Shown piece after piece: positions 18,231 through 27,176 of a DNA stretch of 64,000 bases; the first letter of the stretch is position 1, and the number at the start of each line of letters is the position of its first letter. The position numbers and the translations under genes are program-made. The notes beneath the pieces were generated by a model. That model was not told where the DNA came from. It saw only the letters and a list, made by a program, of their open reading frames with translations, and did not search any database. Source of the DNA: Candidatus Accumulibacter sp. UBA704 (GTDB lineage Bacteria > Pseudomonadota > Gammaproteobacteria > Burkholderiales > Rhodocyclaceae); the NCBI GenBank assembly GCA_002304785.1, contig DBMG01000053.1, forward strand, positions 21,879 to 85,878. Reading direction: 5' to 3'.

Positions 18231-18659
18231 TCAGCGCAACGGCGGAAGCACCGTCAACAGCGCTTTGATTTCCTCGTCGGACTTCACCGAAAGCAGGCCC
18301 AGCGCGGCCCGAAGCAGATCGCTCTTCTTGACCTCGACGCCCTGGTCGGCCAGTTGCTTCTTGATTCTTACCAACTGGTCATACTCGCCGCGCAACAGCG
18401 TAAAACGCTCGCGCACCGGTTCGGCTTGCTTCCTCAGAACCTTGTCGAGCGGCCGCGAAAAGGCCTTGGCCAGACGCTTGCGCTTCTTCGCGGGGGGAGA
18501 GGACTCGGGCGCAGCAGGGGCGGCACTCGCCGGCAATGCAGGTTTGGCCTCGACGGGAGTCTCCGAAACGACCCGGGCGCGTGGTTTGCTGATCCGCTTT
18601 TTCGCCGCAGGTTCGACCACAACGGGCGACAAAGGGGGTGGAGACTTTCTGACAACCAT
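18231..18659 (-). CDS. Basic hypothetical protein with disordered Pro/Lys/Ala N-terminus
   Basis: About 142 aa, start ATG 18659 behind TAGGAAAAACG. Residues 1-70 are rich in Pro, Ala, Lys, Ser and Val and look disordered. The C-terminal half (RERFTLLRGEYDQLVRIKK, VEVKKSDLLRAALGLL, DEEIKALLTVLPPLR) is helical; the KKSDLLRAALGLL segment resembles part of a ribbon-helix-helix or a small helical DNA-binding fold, but I do not assign a family. It converges on the broken ppx gene. A nucleoid- or storage-granule-associated role is conceivable and unproven. Confidence 0.7.
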   Translation of the reverse strand: MVVRKSPPPLSPVVVEPAAKKRISKPRARVVSETPVEAKPALPASAAPAAPESSPPAKKRKRLAKAFSRPLDKVLRKQAEPVRERFTLLRGEYDQLVRIKKQLADQGVEVKKSDLLRAALGLLSVKSDEEIKALLTVLPPLR

Positions 18660-18745
18660 CGTTTTTCCTAATGAAATCACACGTACATATCAGTCTAGTG
18701 CAGAAATGTTACAAAAATGCGTCATGACGGAATATCCGTTTCACA

Positions 18746-19882
18746 TCAGAACTCTCGCTCCTCCCGGAGCTCCATTCCCGGATCGCCCCGCTCGACGCGC
18801 ACCTGCAACAGGCCAATCGTTCGCCCATCCTGCGTGCCGACGATAAAGCGCCAGTCCCCCGGCTTCGGATTGAGCACCCAGGAGTAGCCGCGAAAGCCTC
18901 GTTCGCGACCACCCGTGCTGCGGAAACGGTCGCGATACACGAGCCGCCAGCCTCCGTTTTCCCTCACTTCCCAGCGATGCTCGAGGTCAGCCGCAACCCG
19001 CAGCGGAGCATAGACGGCTGACACCCCGTACAACCGCCCTCCTTCCGCAACATGGACCACCGACGACTGATCTCGCCAAAACTGCCACGGTGAAGCCTGT
19101 TCGACCCGCAGGAGGAAACGATCACCCGCCCGCTCGAAATCATGGCCAATCGCCATGTCGCGCTTGACCAGTGGAACCGGCGCGATCATGCCGAGATTCC
19201 AGGCCAGCAGCAATGTCACGGCGATTCCCCACGCGGGCAGGATGCGGCCTGGCCGACCGGGCGCCATCAGGCGCAGCCCGTGCGCCAGCACGACCCCGGT
19301 CATCGTCGAGGCATAGAACCACAGGGGATCAAGGCTTCCGGCCAGATGCGGCAACACGAAATTCAGGAGCAGGATGGCATTGAGGGCAAATAGCGACCAC
19401 GTCAGGGTGAAACGCCTCCCGTAACGGTCGCCAGCGAATTCGTTGGCCACCAGCAACCCGCCGAGCACGGCCGCCGTCAGCCACGAACCGAGGTGCCCGG
19501 AACTCCTGAAATACAGGATGAACAGCGCGGAAAAAACGCCTCCGTAGAAGAACTGGATGAGCAGATACGGCGCTTGCCATATCAGCCGCGCGATTTTCCC
19601 GCGCAATCGATCGGCCGGAGGAGGAGGCGTTTTCTCCTGCAAATGGCGCCACGCCAGCCACAACGCAAAAATGGCCGCGCCGAACAGATAACCGCCCAGG
19701 CGCCAGAAGTCCAGCACGGTGACGCGCTGCCCGATGGTCAGCGCGTCCGCGACAAAACCGGTAAAAAAGGCGGCTACGGGGTAAAAACGCCGAAGTAGTT
19801 TCACGAAGCGAGAAGCGCTGAGAATACGTGACGAGACGCGTATCTTAACGCCGACGGTGCGTTTCAGACGCCTTGTGCTCAC
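18746..19882 (-). CDS. DUF2914 membrane protein
   Basis: Predicted 378-aa inner-membrane protein with about seven hydrophobic segments in residues 30-245 (for example LFGAAIFALWLAW, FYGGVFSALFILYF, LNAILLLNFVLPHL, AVTLLLAWNLGMIAP) followed by an extracytoplasmic C-terminal domain. That domain ends with GRERGFRGYSWVLNPKPGDW and a VGTQDGRTIGLLQVRV stretch, characteristic of DUF2914. The start shown is a GTG at 19882 with a weak Shine-Dalgarno; a downstream GTG near residue 27 is possible. It overlaps in the antiparallel sense the leader of the next plus-strand gene. The function of the family is unknown. Confidence 0.82.
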   Translation of the reverse strand: MSTRRLKRTVGVKIRVSSRILSASRFVKLLRRFYPVAAFFTGFVADALTIGQRVTVLDFWRLGGYLFGAAIFALWLAWRHLQEKTPPPPADRLRGKIARLIWQAPYLLIQFFYGGVFSALFILYFRSSGHLGSWLTAAVLGGLLVANEFAGDRYGRRFTLTWSLFALNAILLLNFVLPHLAGSLDPLWFYASTMTGVVLAHGLRLMAPGRPGRILPAWGIAVTLLLAWNLGMIAPVPLVKRDMAIGHDFERAGDRFLLRVEQASPWQFWRDQSSVVHVAEGGRLYGVSAVYAPLRVAADLEHRWEVRENGGWRLVYRDRFRSTGGRERGFRGYSWVLNPKPGDWRFIVGTQDGRTIGLLQVRVERGDPGMELREEREF

Positions 19883-19991
19883 CGGCAGGTACGGATGGAA
19901 ACTTCACTCCCCTTTTAGGATGGCATATGCCAAAATTCGACTGCGCCTGTCCATGCCATCCTTCAACCCGCATTCCCACCTCATTCAAGCC

Positions 19992-20855
19992 ATGGCCCTC
20001 AACACGATAGAAATCACCCTAGTGGTCGAGAATGAAACACCGCCCGACCTGATCGCCGAACACGGCTTCGCCGCCTGGATCGAAACGGGCGGCGAGTGTT
20101 TCCTATTCGATACCGGACAGGGAACGGCCCTCGAACACAACGCCCGTGTTCTCGACATCGATCTGGGAAAGGCGGCGATGCTGATCCTTAGCCACGGCCA
20201 TTACGACCACACCGGAGGCATTCCGGCGTTTCTGGCGGCCAACGCCCATGCGCCGGTGATCTACGGAAAAGGCGCGACGACCTGCCGCTACAGTTGCCAT
20301 CCCGAGCAGGCGCCCAGGCAGTCCGGCATCGTTCCCGCGGTTCTGCAGGAACTCGATGCGTTACCCGCCGGGCGGCGCATCGAACTCGACGCACACCGCT
20401 ACCTCAGGCCGTGCATCGGCGTTACCGGCCCGATCCCGCGAATCACCCCGTTCGAGGACACCGGCGGACCGTTCTACCTCGATGCGAACAAGGCACGGCC
20501 CGATCTCATCAACGACGATCTCTCTTTGTGGTTCGAGACAACCGAAGGCCTGGTCATCCTGACGGGCTGCTGCCACTCGGGATTGATCAATACGATCAGC
20601 CATATCCGCAGGATCTCCGGAATCGAGCGGGTGCATGGAATCATCGGCGGGCTGCACCTGCTGAATGCCGGCGAGGAACGCCTGCAGGCAACGCGGAAGT
20701 TCCTCGCCGAGTGTCGTCCGGACTTCCTGATTCCCTGCCATTGCACCGGAGCGCTCGTCGCCGAGCGGCTACAACGGGAATTCGGCGAAGCGATGGTCAC
20801 GCCCGGCAGGGCCGGGCAGAAAATAACCATTGGTACGCTACGGCCGGAAGGTTGA
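19992..20855 (+). CDS. Metallo-beta-lactamase fold hydrolase, DHPMFA-P synthase-like family
   Basis: About 287 aa. It has the zinc motif LSHGHYDHTGG (HxHxDH), an upstream FDTGQG turn, the family-specific GCCHSGLINT, GIIGGLHLL and the C-terminal PCHCTG. These features place it with proteins annotated as 7,8-dihydropterin-6-methyl-4-(beta-D-ribofuranosyl)aminobenzene-5'-phosphate synthase; in bacteria most members are uncharacterised hydrolases, so the reaction is uncertain. I start at ATG 19992 because similarity begins at NTIEITLVVENE; upstream in-frame ATGs at 19920 and 19953 are possible. It converges on citC, with 11 bp between the stops. Confidence 0.82.
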   Translation: MALNTIEITLVVENETPPDLIAEHGFAAWIETGGECFLFDTGQGTALEHNARVLDIDLGKAAMLILSHGHYDHTGGIPAFLAANAHAPVIYGKGATTCRYSCHPEQAPRQSGIVPAVLQELDALPAGRRIELDAHRYLRPCIGVTGPIPRITPFEDTGGPFYLDANKARPDLINDDLSLWFETTEGLVILTGCCHSGLINTISHIRRISGIERVHGIIGGLHLLNAGEERLQATRKFLAECRPDFLIPCHCTGALVAERLQREFGEAMVTPGRAGQKITIGTLRPEG

Positions 20856-20866
20856 GGCGTGGTCGA

Positions 20867-21928
20867 TCAGCACCCGCTGAGCGATTTTTTCTTGAAGTCA
20901 TTCTGCAAGCGCTCGCGAATAGTCGTCGCCTCGTCGCTCTCCAGGTAGGCCCGCGTCGTCGGTGGAACGTAGTCGGCAAGGCCGGCAAAATCGCCCTTGC
21001 CGACCAGCTCGCGCACTTTGGAAGCGCTGATCACGCCGGTTTCCGCCTGCTTGCGTTCGATGATTTCGAGCTCGATGCCGTGCGCCGGCAGGATTCGCTG
21101 CATGGCCATGTTATAGCCTCCGGTCAGCGGGCAGTTCGGCTCGGTACCAACGAACCGCCGCGTGATACCGAAGAATGGGGCAATCTTCGAGGCAAACAGG
21201 GTCACGTCGAGTTCCATCTGGATGCGCGCCACGGGGTCGTCTTTCTTAAGGAAATAGGTCGGGAAGGTCGCTCCGCTGACGATATAGCGCGAGGTATCGA
21301 GTTGGATGACGTTGGCCAGATGGCGCACACCTTGCTCGACCAGGCGGTAACGAACCTCGAAAGGAAATACCGAACGGTCTTCCTTGACGACGAAAATGTA
21401 CAGATTGTCCACCCGCTGTGCCGCGCTCTCGATCAGGTAGAGGTGCCCGTTGGTAAACGGGTTGCAGTTCACCACCACGGCGCCGTTCAGCCCCGGCCGA
21501 ACCAGATCCTTGTTTGATTCCAGCCATTTGGAAAGCCCCTTGCCGTATTCAAGCAAGGCCACTTTCTCCTGGGCAGCGAGCAAGGAGAAGTTCAGCGCCT
21601 GAAACGAGAAAACGAACTCCGGCTTGGTATAAACGAAAAGGGATTCGTGCCCGGCGCGCTGGCCGCTCATCACGAGTTCGGTAACCAGTTCCCCCAGCAC
21701 AGCGCCACCTTGATGCTCCGGCGCCACGGCCAGCATTTTCAGGATGTTGCCGGCGCGCGAACCGGTCGCCACGAGCTGTTCGTTCTCGTAGATACCGTAC
21801 ATGACATCCACGCCCTCCTCGAACGCCAGGCCGCTGGCCTCGATCAAGGAACGCGCCATCTTGCGCTCGGAGTTAAGTGCCAATTCAACGATCACGATGT
21901 CGCTCCCTCTATCGTCCAAAGCGTTCAT
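20867..21928 (-). CDS. citC: [Citrate (pro-3S)-lyase] ligase CitC
   Basis: Activates the acyl-carrier subunit of citrate lyase by acetylating its prosthetic group with ATP and acetate. The 353-aa protein has an N-terminal GNAT-like region (IYENEQLVATGS, AGNILKMLAVAPEHQGGAVL, ESLFVYTKPEFV) and a C-terminal nucleotidyltransferase domain with NCNPFTNGHLYLIE, VKEDRSVFPFEVRYRLV, FPTYFLK, RRFVGTEPNCP and ISASKVREL. The start may be ATG 21928 or a GTG at 21895, which has the better Shine-Dalgarno (AGAGGGAG). No citD, citE, citF, citG or citX lies in the window, so this is an orphan copy here; the rest of the system could be elsewhere. Confidence 0.9.
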   Translation of the reverse strand: MNALDDRGSDIVIVELALNSERKMARSLIEASGLAFEEGVDVMYGIYENEQLVATGSRAGNILKMLAVAPEHQGGAVLGELVTELVMSGQRAGHESLFVYTKPEFVFSFQALNFSLLAAQEKVALLEYGKGLSKWLESNKDLVRPGLNGAVVVNCNPFTNGHLYLIESAAQRVDNLYIFVVKEDRSVFPFEVRYRLVEQGVRHLANVIQLDTSRYIVSGATFPTYFLKKDDPVARIQMELDVTLFASKIAPFFGITRRFVGTEPNCPLTGGYNMAMQRILPAHGIELEIIERKQAETGVISASKVRELVGKGDFAGLADYVPPTTRAYLESDEATTIRERLQNDFKKKSLSGC

Positions 21929-22167
21929 GTGATTCTACCAGCCGCAACACCAGGCCGAACCCAGACATGGAAACTCTCGTCGCATCCGCTGAACCGGCCC
22001 CCGCTATCTTGCTGCTTCCGATGCGCGAATCTTCTCGATTAAGACTGAGTTAAGAATCGGCTGCTTAAATGCGAGCACCCGGAGTGATCCTCAACCCACC
22101 TCGACCACACGAAAGACAGGCCGGGACAAAACAACAACGGACTTCGCCACCGTTCCTGGAGCTTTCA

Positions 22168-24177
22168 ATGCCTTTCGCCCGCCACAGCCAGCTTCGCTAT
22201 CTGTCCATCATTCTAATGGTATGGCTTGGTGTGTTCCTCCTGACACGCGGCGTACTGCTGGCATCGCATCTGGCGGAAGCGGAAGTCGGCATTTCCGGTC
22301 TCTTGCGTATTTTTGGCGTCGGTCTCATCTACGACCTGGGCTTCCTTCTGTATGCGACCTTGCCGCTGTCCCTCTATCTGCTACTGTGCCCAATGGGCCT
22401 TTGGCAACGGAAGTGGCACCAGAGGGCACTGCGCGTATTCCTCGGGTTGATGCTGTTCGTCATGCTGTTCACGGCCGCGGCGGAATGGTTCTTCTGGGAC
22501 GAATTCGGGGTGCGCTTCAACTTCATCGCGGTGGATTATCTGGTGTATTCGAAGGAGGTCATCAACAATATCCTCGAGTCGTACCCGATCTATCCGATAC
22601 TCGCTGGGCTGGCCATCGCGGCCACAGGAATGGCCGCTGCGCTGAATAAGTCTCTCGATGCCGCTTTCACCGCTCCGCCATTGCCGCGAACTCTTGCATG
22701 GCCGACACTTGCCGGCGTGCTGTTGGCGGCGGGAGTCAGCGGCGCTTTGCTCGGGCAGAATTTTCCGCGCGGCCTGGGAGGCAACGCTTACCACAGCGAA
22801 CTGGCGAGCAACGGTCCGTTCCAGTTTTTCGCCGCGTTTCGCAACAACGAACTGGATTACCGGCAGTTCTATGCCACGCTGCCTGAAAACCGTGTCGCGG
22901 AACTGCTGCGCGGCGAGGTCGCAGAACCCAACGCCCGTTTCATCGGCAGCGACCCCGAGGATATCCGCCGGGTGATCAATAACCCCGGACAGGCACGGAA
23001 GATGAACGTCGTGCTGGTCACCATTGAAAGCCTCAGCGCCAAATATCTCGGCAGCTTCGGCGACACCCGCGGCCTGACTCCCAATCTCGACGAGCTGCGT
23101 AAACACAGCCTGTTCTTCACCAACTTCTACGCCACCGGCACGCGCACCGATCGCGGACTCGAGGCGATTACGCTCTCCGTTCCCCCGACCCCTGGCCGCT
23201 CGATCGTCAAGAGAATCGGGCGGGAAACCGGTTATGCCAGTCTCGGCCAACAGTTCAACGCGATGGGATACGACAGCGTGTTCATCTATGGAGGACGCGG
23301 CTACTTCGACAATATGAATGCATTCTTCTCCGGCAACGGATACCGCATCGTCGACCAGAGCAGCGTTGCCGACGCGGATATGGCGTTCCAGAACGCTTGG
23401 GGCATGTCGGACGAAGACATCTACAAACAGACGCTGAAGGTGGCCGACGCCGATCACGCGGCGGGCAAGCCTTTCTTCCTGCAGCTGATGACCACCTCCA
23501 ACCACCGCCCCTATACCTATCCGGGAGGACGCATCGACATCCCCTCCGGCCAGGGACGCGAAGGCGCCGTGAAATATACCGACCACGCGATCGGCCAGTT
23601 CCTCGCCCAAGCGCGGGAGAAACCCTGGTTCGACACGACCGTTTTCATCTTCGTCGCCGATCACACGGCAGGCAGCGCCGGCAAAGAGGATCTGCCGGTC
23701 GCCAACTACCATATCCCCTTGTTCGTCTATGCCCCGGCATTCATCCAGCCGCGCGAGGTGTCCATCGTTGCGAGCCAGATCGATGTGGCTCCTACCCTGC
23801 TGGGTCTGCTCAATTTCAATTACACATCGACTTTCTTCGGCCGCAACATGCTGAGGGAAGACGCGCCCACCGGACGTGCCGTGATCGGCAACTATCAGCA
23901 CCTGGGGCTGTTCGACGGCACCAGCCTGGCAATTCTCAGCCCGAGACGGGCAATGCGTCGACACGACGACGCACTGGGTTCAAGCCACGAAGTCCGCTCG
24001 AATAGCGGCGATCCGCTCCTGCAGCGCGATATCGCCTACTACCAGGGCGCGAGCCATCACTTCCGGAAAGGTCTGCTGGCCTGGCGCCCTGATTCCGGAG
24101 CCCAGACCCTGCTGACCCACGTCAATCCACCGCCAGCAGCCGTGGATCTTCCGGCCGCCGCGGCTTCCGGAACGTAG
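22168..24177 (+). CDS. LTA synthase/OpgB-like sulfatase-family membrane protein
   Basis: About 669 aa. Roughly five N-terminal membrane segments (residues ~8-245) precede an extracytoplasmic alkaline-phosphatase/sulfatase-fold domain. Family landmarks are NVVLVTIESLSAKYLGSFG with the metal and nucleophile region, TRTDRGLEAI, VFIYGGRGYFDNMNAFF, a GKPFFLQLMTTSNHRPYTYP stretch and VFIFVADHTA. The expected activity is transfer of phosphoglycerol or a similar group from a lipid donor onto a periplasmic or outer-membrane acceptor, as for OpgB or LtaS; the acceptor is unknown. The start is ATG 22168 after CTGGAGC. It is followed by a decayed PAP2 remnant. Confidence 0.87.
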   Translation: MPFARHSQLRYLSIILMVWLGVFLLTRGVLLASHLAEAEVGISGLLRIFGVGLIYDLGFLLYATLPLSLYLLLCPMGLWQRKWHQRALRVFLGLMLFVMLFTAAAEWFFWDEFGVRFNFIAVDYLVYSKEVINNILESYPIYPILAGLAIAATGMAAALNKSLDAAFTAPPLPRTLAWPTLAGVLLAAGVSGALLGQNFPRGLGGNAYHSELASNGPFQFFAAFRNNELDYRQFYATLPENRVAELLRGEVAEPNARFIGSDPEDIRRVINNPGQARKMNVVLVTIESLSAKYLGSFGDTRGLTPNLDELRKHSLFFTNFYATGTRTDRGLEAITLSVPPTPGRSIVKRIGRETGYASLGQQFNAMGYDSVFIYGGRGYFDNMNAFFSGNGYRIVDQSSVADADMAFQNAWGMSDEDIYKQTLKVADADHAAGKPFFLQLMTTSNHRPYTYPGGRIDIPSGQGREGAVKYTDHAIGQFLAQAREKPWFDTTVFIFVADHTAGSAGKEDLPVANYHIPLFVYAPAFIQPREVSIVASQIDVAPTLLGLLNFNYTSTFFGRNMLREDAPTGRAVIGNYQHLGLFDGTSLAILSPRRAMRRHDDALGSSHEVRSNSGDPLLQRDIAYYQGASHHFRKGLLAWRPDSGAQTLLTHVNPPPAAVDLPAAAASGT

Positions 24178-24210
24178 AAACCAGTCATCCTGAAGACAAA
24201 CGCTGGCCAC

Positions 24211-24290
24211 GTCATTCCGACATAAGCGGGAATGCAGAGGTGCGCCACCGGATTCTGCGCCAAGCAGGCGGTCATTCCGCAGGCGGCACT
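24211..24290. repeat. Fragments of a dispersed GTCATTCC-type intergenic repeat
   Basis: Two GTCATTCC sequences (24211 and 24271) occur here, the first followed by an inverted GGGAATGCAG end (24228-24237), giving a short imperfect stem (CATTCC/GGAATG). This looks like a degenerate copy of the small palindromic intergenic repeats common in proteobacteria. The region sits between an envelope enzyme gene and a gene remnant, consistent with past rearrangement. Only a genome-wide search would show its copy number. Confidence 0.4.
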
Positions 24291-24361
24291 GGCGACCGTC
24301 GGCTTTCTCCTCAGCCTCACGATTTCCAGATTCCGCCTCTGGCGTCGCCCGTTGGGCTATC

Positions 24362-24673
24362 TGGCGCTGGCCCGGCGGACAAGCCTCCGCCGGGTTTTCC
24401 TTGCTCGCCCTCCGCTTCGTCCTGCGCGGCCGACGCCCGCGCGCGCCTCTCGTCGTTCCCGGTGCAGCGCGCGGAATGGGCACGCTGTTCTCAGCCGGGC
24501 CCGTGCTGCAGGGCGCCCATTTTCTCTCGCACAATGTGTGGACGTTGCTGTTTGACTGGACGATCTGCCCGCTGCTCTACCTGTGGATTCTCTACCGCGA
24601 CCCGCAGAACCAGTGCGTGAAACGGGAAAGGTCAGCGCAAGGCCAACGATTGACGACCAACGAACAAAACTGA
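24362..24673 (+). pseudogene. C-terminal remnant of a PAP2-family lipid phosphatase
   Basis: The frame reads WRWPGGQASAGFSLLALRF and later VLQGAHFLSHNVWTLLFDW before a stop at about 24673. These correspond to the PAP2 motifs normally read as (C)WPGGHAS-GF and R-x-QGAHFLSH. The N-terminal half, including the KxxxxxxRP motif, is absent; upstream sequence is repeat-like. The motif-2 His is replaced by Gln and the Arg before QGAHF is missing, so activity is very unlikely. An open frame of about 90 codons starting at TTG 24401 may be annotated as a small protein, but the pattern fits a decayed gene. Intact relatives act on undecaprenyl or phosphatidate phosphates. Confidence 0.65.
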
Positions 24674-24703
24674 TTCGTTCCGGGCATCCCGGCCACACAT
24701 GGC

Positions 24704-25654
24704 TCAGATCACGTAATCCTCGCCCGCAACGGCTTCGTTTCTGAGAATTTCGGTGATTTTCTGTTCGGCCAGTCCGGGCACGAGCTTCTGGATCAGGTCG
24801 TAAGCATAGCTGCGCAGATAGACGCCGCGACGCACGGCCAGACGCGTGGTATTCGGAACAAAAAGGTGCGGGACATCCAGGAGAACCAGGTTGCTGTCGC
24901 GTTCCGGGTTGTAGGCCATCGAAGCGATGATGCCGATGCCCAGCCCGATATCGACGTAGGTCTTGATCACATCGGCGTCGATGGCCGAAAGAACGATGTC
25001 GGGCAATAGTCCCTCTTCGGCAAAACGGCGATCGATGTTCGCCCGCCCGGTGAAACCTTCGTGGTAGGTAACGATCGGGGATTCCGCGATATCGGCCAAC
25101 GTAATGTTCTCCAGCTCCGTCAGCGGGTGGCCACGCTGGACGATCACGGCGTGATGCCAAGTGTAATAGGCAAAGGTAGCAATTTCCGGAACGTTGGCCA
25201 GCCACTCCGTAGCGATGGCGATATCGGCCTCACCGGCGATCAGCATCTCGGCGATTTCCTTCGGGCTGCCCTGGTGCAGGACCAGATGGACCTTCGGGTA
25301 CTCCGCCTTGAACCGTTTAATTACTTCCGGCAATGCGTAGCGTGCCTGGGTATGCGTGGTGGCGATTACCAGGTTTCCGGTTTTGCGGCTGGAGAAATGG
25401 TCGGCAATGCTGCGCACGTTCTGGGTATCGAGCAGGATGCGCTCGACGACGGTCAGCACTTCCTTGCCCGGCTCGGTAAGGCCGAGCAGCCGCTTGCCAC
25501 GGCGCACGAAGATCTCGACCCCGAGTTCATCTTCGAGATCCTTGATGTGTTTGGAAACACCAGGCTGAGAGGTGAACAGCGTATTGGCTACCGTCGTCAG
25601 GTTGAAGTCCTGGCGTACCGCCTCTCGAAGGATGCGCAGTTGCTGGAAATTCAT
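24704..25654 (-). CDS. cysB: LysR-family sulfur regulator CysB
   Basis: 316-aa LysR-type regulator, N-terminal helix-turn-helix at about residues 18-40 (LTTVANTLFTSQPGVSKHIKDL spans it), and a substrate-binding domain. The ATTHTQARYALP segment and the TEWLANVPEIATFAYYTWHH region are typical of CysB/Cbl, which sense N-acetylserine and control sulfate and organosulfur use. The start is ATG 25654. It lies 27 bp downstream of sbp on the same strand, so the two probably share a transcript; metNIQ lies divergently beyond. Distinguishing CysB from Cbl by sequence alone is not safe. Confidence 0.9.
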   Translation of the reverse strand: MNFQQLRILREAVRQDFNLTTVANTLFTSQPGVSKHIKDLEDELGVEIFVRRGKRLLGLTEPGKEVLTVVERILLDTQNVRSIADHFSSRKTGNLVIATTHTQARYALPEVIKRFKAEYPKVHLVLHQGSPKEIAEMLIAGEADIAIATEWLANVPEIATFAYYTWHHAVIVQRGHPLTELENITLADIAESPIVTYHEGFTGRANIDRRFAEEGLLPDIVLSAIDADVIKTYVDIGLGIGIIASMAYNPERDSNLVLLDVPHLFVPNTTRLAVRRGVYLRSYAYDLIQKLVPGLAEQKITEILRNEAVAGEDYVI

Positions 25655-25681
25655 GTCCGCTCCTCGCCTCCCCGTACCCGG

Positions 25682-26692
25682 TTACCGCCCGGCTCCGTAA
25701 ATCTGGTCGAACGTGCCGCCGTCGGCGAAATGCGTTTTCTGTGCCTTCTCCCAGCCGCCGAAGACGTCGTCAATGGTGATCAGGTTGACCTTGGCGAACT
25801 GTTTGGCGTACTTCGCGGCCACCTTCTGGTCTCGCGGACGATAGTAGTGTTTGGCGGCAAGTTCCTGCGCTTCGGGGGAATAGAGATACTCGAGATAGGC
25901 TTCAGCGACCTTGCGCGTGCCGCGCTTGTCGACGGTCTTGTCGACCACCGACACCGGCGGTTCGGCGAGGATCGACAGTGACGGCGTAACGATGTCAAAC
26001 TTCTCCGGCCCCAGTTCCTTGACCGCCAGGTAGGCTTCATTCTCCCAGGCCAACAGGACGTCGCCGATGCCGCGTTCGGTGAAGGTGGTGGTCGCGCCGC
26101 GCGCACCGGAATCCAGCACCTTGACGTTCTTGAAGATCTTGCCGACGAACTCCTTGGCCTTCTCGTCGTTGCCACCCGGTTGTATCAGCGCGTAGGCCCA
26201 GGCTGTCAGGTAGTTCCAGCGGGCGCCACCGGAGGTCTTCGGGTTCGGTGTGACGATACCGATGCCGGGCTTGACGAGATCGTCCCAATCCTTGATCTGT
26301 TTGGGATTGCCCTTGCGTACCAGGAAGACGATGGTCGACGTATAGGGCGAGGCGTTCTGCGGCAGGCGTTTCTGCCAGTTTTCCGGAATCAGGTTCTTGG
26401 TGGCGAGCGCACCGACGTCATAGGCCAGAGCAAGGGTGACGACATCGGCATCCAGCCCATCGATGACGCTGCGCGCCTGCTTGCCCGAGCCGCCGTGTGA
26501 CTGGTTGATGGTGACCTTCTCGTTGGCCTTGCCCTGCCAGTATTTCGCGAAGGCGGCGTTGTATTCCTGATAGAACTCTCGCGTCGGATCATAGGAGACG
26601 TTAAGCAGCGAGGTATCGGCGCGTGCGGAAGCCGTGGCAGCGGCAAAGGCGAGGCCCAAGGCCAGGCCAGTCAAAAGTTTGCGGAACGACAT
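25682..26692 (-). CDS. sbp: Periplasmic sulfate/thiosulfate-binding protein Sbp
   Basis: About 336 aa with a Sec signal peptide (cleavage after SARA, before [16 protein letters not shown]). Family motifs include [54 protein letters not shown] and [13 protein letters not shown]. It captures sulfate for an ABC importer. The start is ATG 26692 behind AAGGAGAATCCC; the in-frame start at 26734 adds a non-signal-like stretch. No cysT, cysW or cysA genes are adjacent, so the importer core must be elsewhere. The neighbouring cysB supports sulfur-regulated expression. Confidence 0.93.
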   Translation of the reverse strand: MSFRKLLTGLALGLAFAAATASARADTSLLNVSYDPTREFYQEYNAAFAKYWQGKANEKVTINQSHGGSGKQARSVIDGLDADVVTLALAYDVGALATKNLIPENWQKRLPQNASPYTSTIVFLVRKGNPKQIKDWDDLVKPGIGIVTPNPKTSGGARWNYLTAWAYALIQPGGNDEKAKEFVGKIFKNVKVLDSGARGATTTFTERGIGDVLLAWENEAYLAVKELGPEKFDIVTPSLSILAEPPVSVVDKTVDKRGTRKVAEAYLEYLYSPEAQELAAKHYYRPRDQKVAAKYAKQFAKVNLITIDDVFGGWEKAQKTHFADGGTFDQIYGAGR

Positions 26693-26846
26693 CGGGATTC
26701 TCCTTCGATAAATGACAGGCCCGAGTCTAGGCAATCACCTCCACAACCCAAACGACTTAATGTTTATTAGCTTATTCGCCGGTCTTGCATATTCTTAAAA
26801 CCAAAGGTTATTAGAAATAGATGAATTGGCGTAATCGAGGAATATA
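26693..26846 (-). promoter_or_regulatory. AT-rich promoter region of sbp-cysB
   Basis: About 150 bp upstream of sbp is unusually AT-rich for this genome. On the minus strand it contains a GAATAAGCTAATAA stretch and several TTAAG/TATGC-type hexamers, typical of sigma70 promoters activated by CysB. A GAATAA repeat also occurs upstream of metN. I cannot fix the exact -10/-35 pair. Confidence 0.35.
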
Positions 26847-27176
26847 TCAACGGGAATGACGGATTTCGTAGCCGGATCCGCGCAACAGTTCGATAGCTTG
26901 TTCTAGTTTGCGCTGTCTCTGGATCTGGCGGTTGCCGAGAGTCAACCGTGGCACTCCCGATAACGCGCAACCATGGCTCTCCAGCCAGGTATTGATGAGG
27001 TCGAGACTCTTCCGGCCAATACCCGGCGCACGCTCGATGACCCGGATATCCAATGCGGCAATCTCCTGAGGGGAAATACTGGCCTTGTTCAACAGCAGGC
27101 GCAACGCGTTTCGCTGACGTGTCGGCAAAACGGTCGCTTCCGATTCACCACCGGGCGGAAGTTTGCGGTCGGACAT
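26847..27176 (-). CDS. Small protein with helix-hairpin-helix-like segment
   Basis: 109-aa basic product, start ATG 27176 after GAAGGAGCGTCC. Residues 45-68 (APGIGRKSLDLINTWLESHG) look like the helix-hairpin-helix found in the RNA polymerase alpha C-terminal domain and other DNA-binding proteins. The C-terminal third is rich in Arg and Gln. It sits alone between sbp and the divergent metN. Nucleic-acid binding is inferred from the motif; no specific function can be named. Confidence 0.65.
   Translation of the reverse strand: MSDRKLPPGGESEATVLPTRQRNALRLLLNKASISPQEIAALDIRVIERAPGIGRKSLDLINTWLESHGCALSGVPRLTLGNRQIQRQRKLEQAIELLRGSGYEIRHSR

Noticed and set aside
22381..23964. 527-codon minus-strand frame
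   Set aside because: It is antisense to the LTA-synthase-like gene, which carries the expected catalytic motifs.
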